DNA of 9,667 nucleotides from Maribacter sp. (GTDB lineage: Bacteria; Bacteroidota; Bacteroidia; Flavobacteriales; Flavobacteriaceae): positions 1-9,667 of the forward strand of contig QILY01000099.1 of assembly GCA_003232155.1 (NCBI GenBank). Direction: 5' to 3'. The notes beneath the pieces were generated by a model, which worked only from the letters and a program-made list of their open reading frames with translations, searched no databases and was not told the origin of the DNA. Each line of letters starts with the position of its first letter. The stretch's first letter is position 1. Positions 7,235-9,667 of this stretch are shown here, in pieces. The position numbers were made by a program, and so were the translations under genes.

Positions 7235-8398
7235 TTATTCAACCCCTCCTTTTACACTGTCTTGCCAAGCTTTCAGCTCATCCCACTTTTCATCGGCAGC
7301 CATTTTCGCTTGCTTTGACCAAGATGTAGTATCTAAATGTGCTAATCTAGAACTAGCTTCAGTTAAAATCTCTTTCATCTTGTCTGCTTTAGCTTTGGCA
7401 ACTTTTGCAAAAGTTTCAAGTCCTGCATTAGATAAAGCTTCAGCAGCTTTTGGTCCTACACCTTCAATTTTTGTCAAATCATCACCTTTTTTAGATTTTG
7501 CTTTGGCAGCTTTCTTAGAAGCTTCTTTTTTAACAGGCTTTTTTTCTTTTACCTCCTCTACAATAGCGGCAACTTCTTTTACAGGAGCTTCTTCAACTAC
7601 TGCTTCTACTTCTACTTTTGCTTCTGCTTTTACTTTTGCTTTTGGAGCATCCTCTTTTTTAGCTTCTGGCTTAGTCTCTTCTTTACCTTCTTTTGCTTCT
7701 TGTTTGTCAGATTTACGTTCTGTCAAACCTTCAGCAACTGCATCAGTAACCTGGGTCATGATGATATTTATTGATTTGGATGCATCGTCATTTGACGGAA
7801 TCAAATAATCAACATCTCTTGGGTCAGAATTGGTATCTACCATTGCAAAAATCGGAATATTCAATTTTTGAGCTTCTTTTACAGCAATGTGCTCACGCAT
7901 AGTATCAACAACGAACAAAGCACCTGGTAAACGTGTCATTTCAGAAATTGAACCTAGGTTCTTTTCTAATTTCGCACGTAAACGATTAACTTGTAAGCGC
8001 TCTTTTTTTGAAAGGGTAAGGAAAGTACCATCTTTCTTCATTCTATCGATCATCGCCATTTTCTTAACAGCTTTTCTAATAGTAACAAAGTTGGTCAACA
8101 TTCCGCCTGGCCATCTTTCTGTGATATAAGGCATGTTTACATTGCCTGCTTTTTCGGCAACAATATCTTTAGCCTGTTTTTTGGTAGCTACAAAAAGTAT
8201 TTTTCTGCCTGATGCTGCAATTTTTTTGAGGGCCTCATTGGCTTCCTCCATTTTTGCAACTGTTTTGTAAAGGTTGATGACGTGAATTCCGTTACGCTCC
8301 ATGTAGATATAGGGCGCCATATTAGGATTCCACTTTCTTGTTAGGTGACCAAAATGTACACCTGCTTCCAATAATTCTTTTACTCCGACTTTCGCCAT
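7235..8398 (-). CDS. rpsB: 30S ribosomal protein S2 with C-terminal HHH-domain extension
   Basis: S2 binds the 30S subunit near the head-body junction and is needed for binding of S1 in bacteria that have it. The core spans residues 1 to about 229 and is canonical: KELLEAGVHFGHLTRKWNP, FVATKKQAKDIV, ERWPGGMLTNF, LPGALFVVDTMREHIAVKEA and the NSDPRDVDYLIPSNDDA segment. The protein is 387 residues long, well over the usual 230-260. Residues 230-305 are a low-complexity linker rich in Lys, Ala, Glu and Val. Residues about 306-355 resemble a helix-hairpin-helix module (LTKIEGVGPKAAEALSNAGL), followed by an amphipathic tail with SWSKQAKMAADEKWDELKAW and GG near the end. From memory, a similar tail occurs on other flavobacterial ribosomal proteins such as some L21 proteins. 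The reading frame is unbroken, so this is a true fusion rather than an error. Start ATG 8398 gives MAKVGVKELLEAG. It follows rpsI by 226 nt and precedes tsf. Confidence 0.96.
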   Translation of the reverse strand: MAKVGVKELLEAGVHFGHLTRKWNPNMAPYIYMERNGIHVINLYKTVAKMEEANEALKKIAASGRKILFVATKKQAKDIVAEKAGNVNMPYITERWPGGMLTNFVTIRKAVKKMAMIDRMKKDGTFLTLSKKERLQVNRLRAKLEKNLGSISEMTRLPGALFVVDTMREHIAVKEAQKLNIPIFAMVDTNSDPRDVDYLIPSNDDASKSINIIMTQVTDAVAEGLTERKSDKQEAKEGKEETKPEAKKEDAPKAKVKAEAKVEVEAVVEEAPVKEVAAIVEEVKEKKPVKKEASKKAAKAKSKKGDDLTKIEGVGPKAAEALSNAGLETFAKVAKAKADKMKEILTEASSRLAHLDTTSWSKQAKMAADEKWDELKAWQDSVKGGVE

Positions 8399-8435
8399 TT
8401 TAAATTTAGTTTACGTTCTTTTGAATTAGCAATGC

Positions 8436-8470
8436 TAGAGTGGTACTACGTTTTTTACGCAGAGCCTCTA
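8436..8470 (-). promoter_or_regulatory. Two-tier stem-loop 38 nt upstream of rpsB
   Basis: On the minus strand TAGAG (8470-8466) pairs with CTCTA (8440-8436). After an internal loop of 3 and 5 nt, CTGCGT (8462-8457) pairs with ACGTAG (8451-8446) with one G-U, closing an all-A five-base loop. GGTA (8472-8469) could instead pair with TACC (8445-8442), giving an alternative fold. An asymmetric internal loop inside a stem is typical of protein-binding mRNA sites, so this is the best single candidate for an S2-binding operator. It is not matched to a known family here. Confidence 0.4.
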
Positions 8471-8532
8471 CCATTTAGATGCTAAACTAATTTACCTGTC
8501 AACCTTTTGAGAGGGCTGTAGGATTTTTAATT

Positions 8533-8555
8533 GTCTTCTTTAATATAAAGAAGAC
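8533..8555 (-). promoter_or_regulatory. Perfect 10-bp hairpin in the rpsI-rpsB spacer
   Basis: GTCTTCTTTA (8533-8542) and TAAAGAAGAC (8546-8555) are perfect inverted arms around ATA. On the minus strand it is followed by CAATTAAAAATCC, which is not U-rich, so it does not look like a terminator. It may be an RNase processing or stability site between the rplM-rpsI and rpsB-tsf parts of the message, or part of a larger leader fold. Confidence 0.45.
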
Positions 8556-8590
8556 TTTCAATGAACTTGTTAATGAATATAAATTAAAGC

Positions 8591-8608
8591 TGTCTCCGAA
8601 GAGAGACA
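8591..8608 (-). other. Hairpin just after the rpsI stop
   Basis: The minus strand reads TGTCTCTCTTCGGAGACA, with TGTCTC pairing GAGACA. The loop contains a C-UUCG-G arrangement, a very stable RNA tetraloop, if two bases bulge. It starts 16 nt past the rpsI stop and is followed by AGCTTTAATTTATATTC, only weakly T-rich. It may be a leaky terminator or a 3'-end protecting hairpin that lowers expression of rpsB-tsf relative to rplM-rpsI. Confidence 0.45.
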
Positions 8609-8624
8609 CCCAAGTACTTTTGTA

Positions 8625-9011
8625 TTAACGTTTAGAGAACTGGAATTTCTTACGAGCTTTCTTCTGGCCAAATTTCTTGCGTTCTACCATTCTTGGATCT
8701 CTAGTTAAAAGACCTTCAGGCTTTAGAACCAATCTATTTTCTGCGTCAATCTCGCACATAACTCTTGACAATGCTAAACGTATAGCTTCAGCTTGCCCAG
8801 TAATTCCGCCACCATATACATTTACTTTTACATCGTAGTTATCTTCAGTGTTGGTCAATGAAAATGGTTGTTTTACTTTGTATTGTAAAGTAGCAGTAGG
8901 AAAATAATCGTTTAAATCTCTAGAATTTATAGTGATGTTTCCTTTTCCTTCTGAAAGATATACACGTGCAACAGCTGTTTTTCTTCTGCCTATTTTATGA
9001 ATTATATCCAT
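8625..9011 (-). CDS. rpsI: 30S ribosomal protein S9
   Basis: S9 sits in the head of the small subunit, and its C-terminal tail reaches the P-site tRNA. The 128-residue product matches the bacterial length (about 130). It shows the N-terminal GRRKTAVARVYL motif (8-19), the central VNVYGGGITGQAEAIRLALSR segment, LLTRDPRMVERKKFG near the end, and the basic tail ending KFQFSKR whose last Lys-Arg contacts tRNA. The ATG at 9011 overlaps the rplM stop by one base (TAATG), which suggests translational coupling and fixes the start. The rplM-rpsI pair is the standard bacterial arrangement, and the stop is followed by a hairpin at 8591-8608. Confidence 0.97.
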   Translation of the reverse strand: MDIIHKIGRRKTAVARVYLSEGKGNITINSRDLNDYFPTATLQYKVKQPFSLTNTEDNYDVKVNVYGGGITGQAEAIRLALSRVMCEIDAENRLVLKPEGLLTRDPRMVERKKFGQKKARKKFQFSKR

Positions 9012-9466
9012 TACTTAAGGTCATTTATGTTGATTACCGTTGGTTTTTGAGCTTCTTGACCGTGCTCAGTGCCAACGTATACTTTTAGGTTTCTGAACAA
9101 CTCAGCACCCAATCTATTTTTTGGTAGCATTCCTTTAACCGCTTTTTCAACAATACGGCTTGGGTTTTTCTCCAATAATTCTTTGGCGGTGGTATAACGT
9201 TGTCCACCTGGGTAACCCGTATAACGGCTATATGTTTTTTCATCCCATTTGTTTCCAGAAAGGGTGATTTTTTCAGCATTGATAATCACTATATTATCAC
9301 CACAATCAACATGCGGTGTATAATTAGGTTTATGCTTTCCTCTAAGTAATTTCGCTACTTTAGAAGCAAAACGACCTAGTGTTTGTCCTTCGGCATCAAC
9401 CAACAACCATTGCTTGTCAACGGTAGTTCTATTGGCCGAAATAGTTTTGTAACTTAATGTATCCAC
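9011..9466 (-). CDS. rplM: 50S ribosomal protein L13 (GTG start)
   Basis: L13 is an early-assembly protein of the large subunit that binds 23S rRNA. The 151-residue product has the full family core: WLLVDAEGQTLGRFASKVAKLLRGKHKP (20-47), the THVDCGDN-type segment (PHVDCGDNIVIINAEKI, 52-68), the YSRYTGYPGGQR loop (80-91) and the MLPKNRLG motif (113-120). The start codon is GTG (9464-9466), giving MDTLSYKTIS, the N-terminus expected for flavobacterial L13. An in-frame TAA lies eight codons upstream, with no ATG between it and the GTG. It is the first gene of the unit, with a canonical promoter 50-79 nt upstream, and its stop overlaps the rpsI start. Confidence 0.97.
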   Translation of the reverse strand: MDTLSYKTISANRTTVDKQWLLVDAEGQTLGRFASKVAKLLRGKHKPNYTPHVDCGDNIVIINAEKITLSGNKWDEKTYSRYTGYPGGQRYTTAKELLEKNPSRIVEKAVKGMLPKNRLGAELFRNLKVYVGTEHGQEAQKPTVININDLK

Positions 9467-9499
9467 TACTACTATAATTTAACTATTAAACACTTCAAT

Positions 9500-9511
9500 C
9501 CCTATAAAGGG
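9500..9511 (-). other. Small C/G hairpin near the predicted transcript start of rplM
   Basis: CCCT and AGGG (9500-9503 and 9508-9511) form a 4-bp stem with a 4-nt loop. It lies at or just after the start expected from the -7 element at 9516-9523, so it would sit at the extreme 5' end of a roughly 44-nt leader. It could stabilise the 5' end or take part in feedback control by L13. It is short enough to be chance. Confidence 0.3.
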
Positions 9512-9515
9512 GGTG

Positions 9516-9545
9516 CAAATGTACAACTATTTAGTTTAAATCCAA
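9516..9545 (-). promoter_or_regulatory. Canonical Bacteroidota housekeeping promoter of rplM-rpsI-rpsB-tsf
   Basis: On the minus strand TTG (9545-9543) is followed by exactly 19 nt and then TACATTTG (9523-9516), matching the Bacteroidota consensus TTG-N19-TAnnTTTG at both boxes and in spacing. Transcription would start near 9510, giving an untranslated leader of about 44 nt before the rplM GTG. It is the only full match I noticed in the window. Confidence 0.8.
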
Positions 9546-9667
9546 ATGCCAGTTTCTTAATTATTTTCATTTTTTTTAATACCTTAAATCCGCAAGTGTT
9601 TTCGTCGCGAAAAGCCAAAATGTATGCTAGTGTTGATGTAGCGCAGGAAAAAGTAACGCAGACATAT
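9546..9667. other. Unassigned right edge
   Basis: No gene can be assigned in these 122 bases. A plus-strand frame opens at ATG 9620 and stays open for 16 codons to the edge (MYASVDVAQEKVTQTY); on the minus strand a frame entering from the edge is open for 27 codons before a TAA near 9586. Either could be the end of a neighbouring gene. A 6-bp hairpin (TTTTCG / CGAAAA, 9599-9604 and 9608-9613) lies between them, without a T-tract. Confidence 0.4.

Larger units (their letters stand above)
8399..8624 (-). promoter_or_regulatory. Hairpin-rich rpsI-rpsB spacer, candidate leader RNA
   Basis: This 226-nt gap holds no gene. On the minus strand it contains several hairpins in order: 8591-8608, 8533-8555, a weaker fold at about 8495-8522, 8474-8486 (TTTAG / CTAAA) and the two-part stem at 8436-8470. 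No TTTG occurs on this strand here, so the usual Bacteroidota -7 element is absent and the stretch is probably transcribed from the rplM promoter. A region of this size and structure before rpsB is a reasonable candidate for r-protein feedback control (S2 controls rpsB-tsf in Escherichia coli) or for RNA processing. This is inference. Confidence 0.5.

Noticed and set aside
7215..7808. Long plus-strand open frame opposite the S2 extension
   Set aside because: It is a shadow of the Lys/Ala/Glu-rich linker, whose codons leave the opposite strand free of stops. The predicted protein is Ser/Ala/Phe-rich low-complexity sequence with no recognisable domain.
8498..8506. TTGACA-like box upstream of rpsB as a promoter
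   Set aside because: No TAnnTTTG element follows at a workable distance; in Bacteroidota a TTGACA alone is not evidence for a promoter.

Overview
The window looks like chromosomal DNA from a marine-type member of the Flavobacteriaceae (Bacteroidota). It is AT-rich. It carries a textbook Bacteroidota housekeeping promoter (TTG-N19-TAnnTTTG) and no clear Shine-Dalgarno sites. The protein sequences are flavobacterial in style: L13 starting MDTLSYKT, RRF starting MNEEISFILD, and S2 with a C-terminal helix-hairpin-helix tail. No species can be named from the sequence alone.

Layout from right to left, which is the direction of transcription for most genes. A promoter at 9516-9545 drives rplM (L13, GTG start) and rpsI (S9), which overlap by one base. 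After a 226-nt hairpin-rich spacer come rpsB (S2, with a long extension) and tsf (EF-Ts), and the unit ends at a strong hairpin terminator at 6128-6159. On the opposite strand sits a lone M61-family metallopeptidase lipoprotein gene (4002-5876). Further left, again on the minus strand, come pyrH (UMP kinase) and frr (ribosome recycling factor), closed by a terminator at 2451-2474. The left 2.35 kb holds an RND/MMPL-type membrane exporter. Its reading frame is broken near 373-378 by what looks like a deletion of about 25 nt, and the gene runs off the left edge.

The minus-strand genes form the common translation cluster rplM-rpsI-rpsB-tsf-pyrH-frr: two ribosomal subunit pairs, the factor that recharges EF-Tu, the UMP kinase feeding RNA precursors, and the factor that recycles ribosomes. 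Here it is split into two transcription units by the oppositely oriented peptidase gene and a 303-nt intergenic stretch.

The parts most worth a second look are: (1) the broken exporter; (2) the S2 protein fused to a lysine/alanine/glutamate-rich linker and an HHH domain; (3) the hairpin-rich, promoter-less rpsI-rpsB spacer, a candidate S2 or operon leader RNA; and (4) a long imperfect stem-loop at 5959-6025, with a nearby 15-nt palindrome, in the peptidase-tsf intergenic region, which resembles an interspersed or MITE-like repeat. I found no clear evidence of a wholly new multi-gene system. There are no CRISPR arrays, no rRNA or tRNA genes and no intact insertion sequence.
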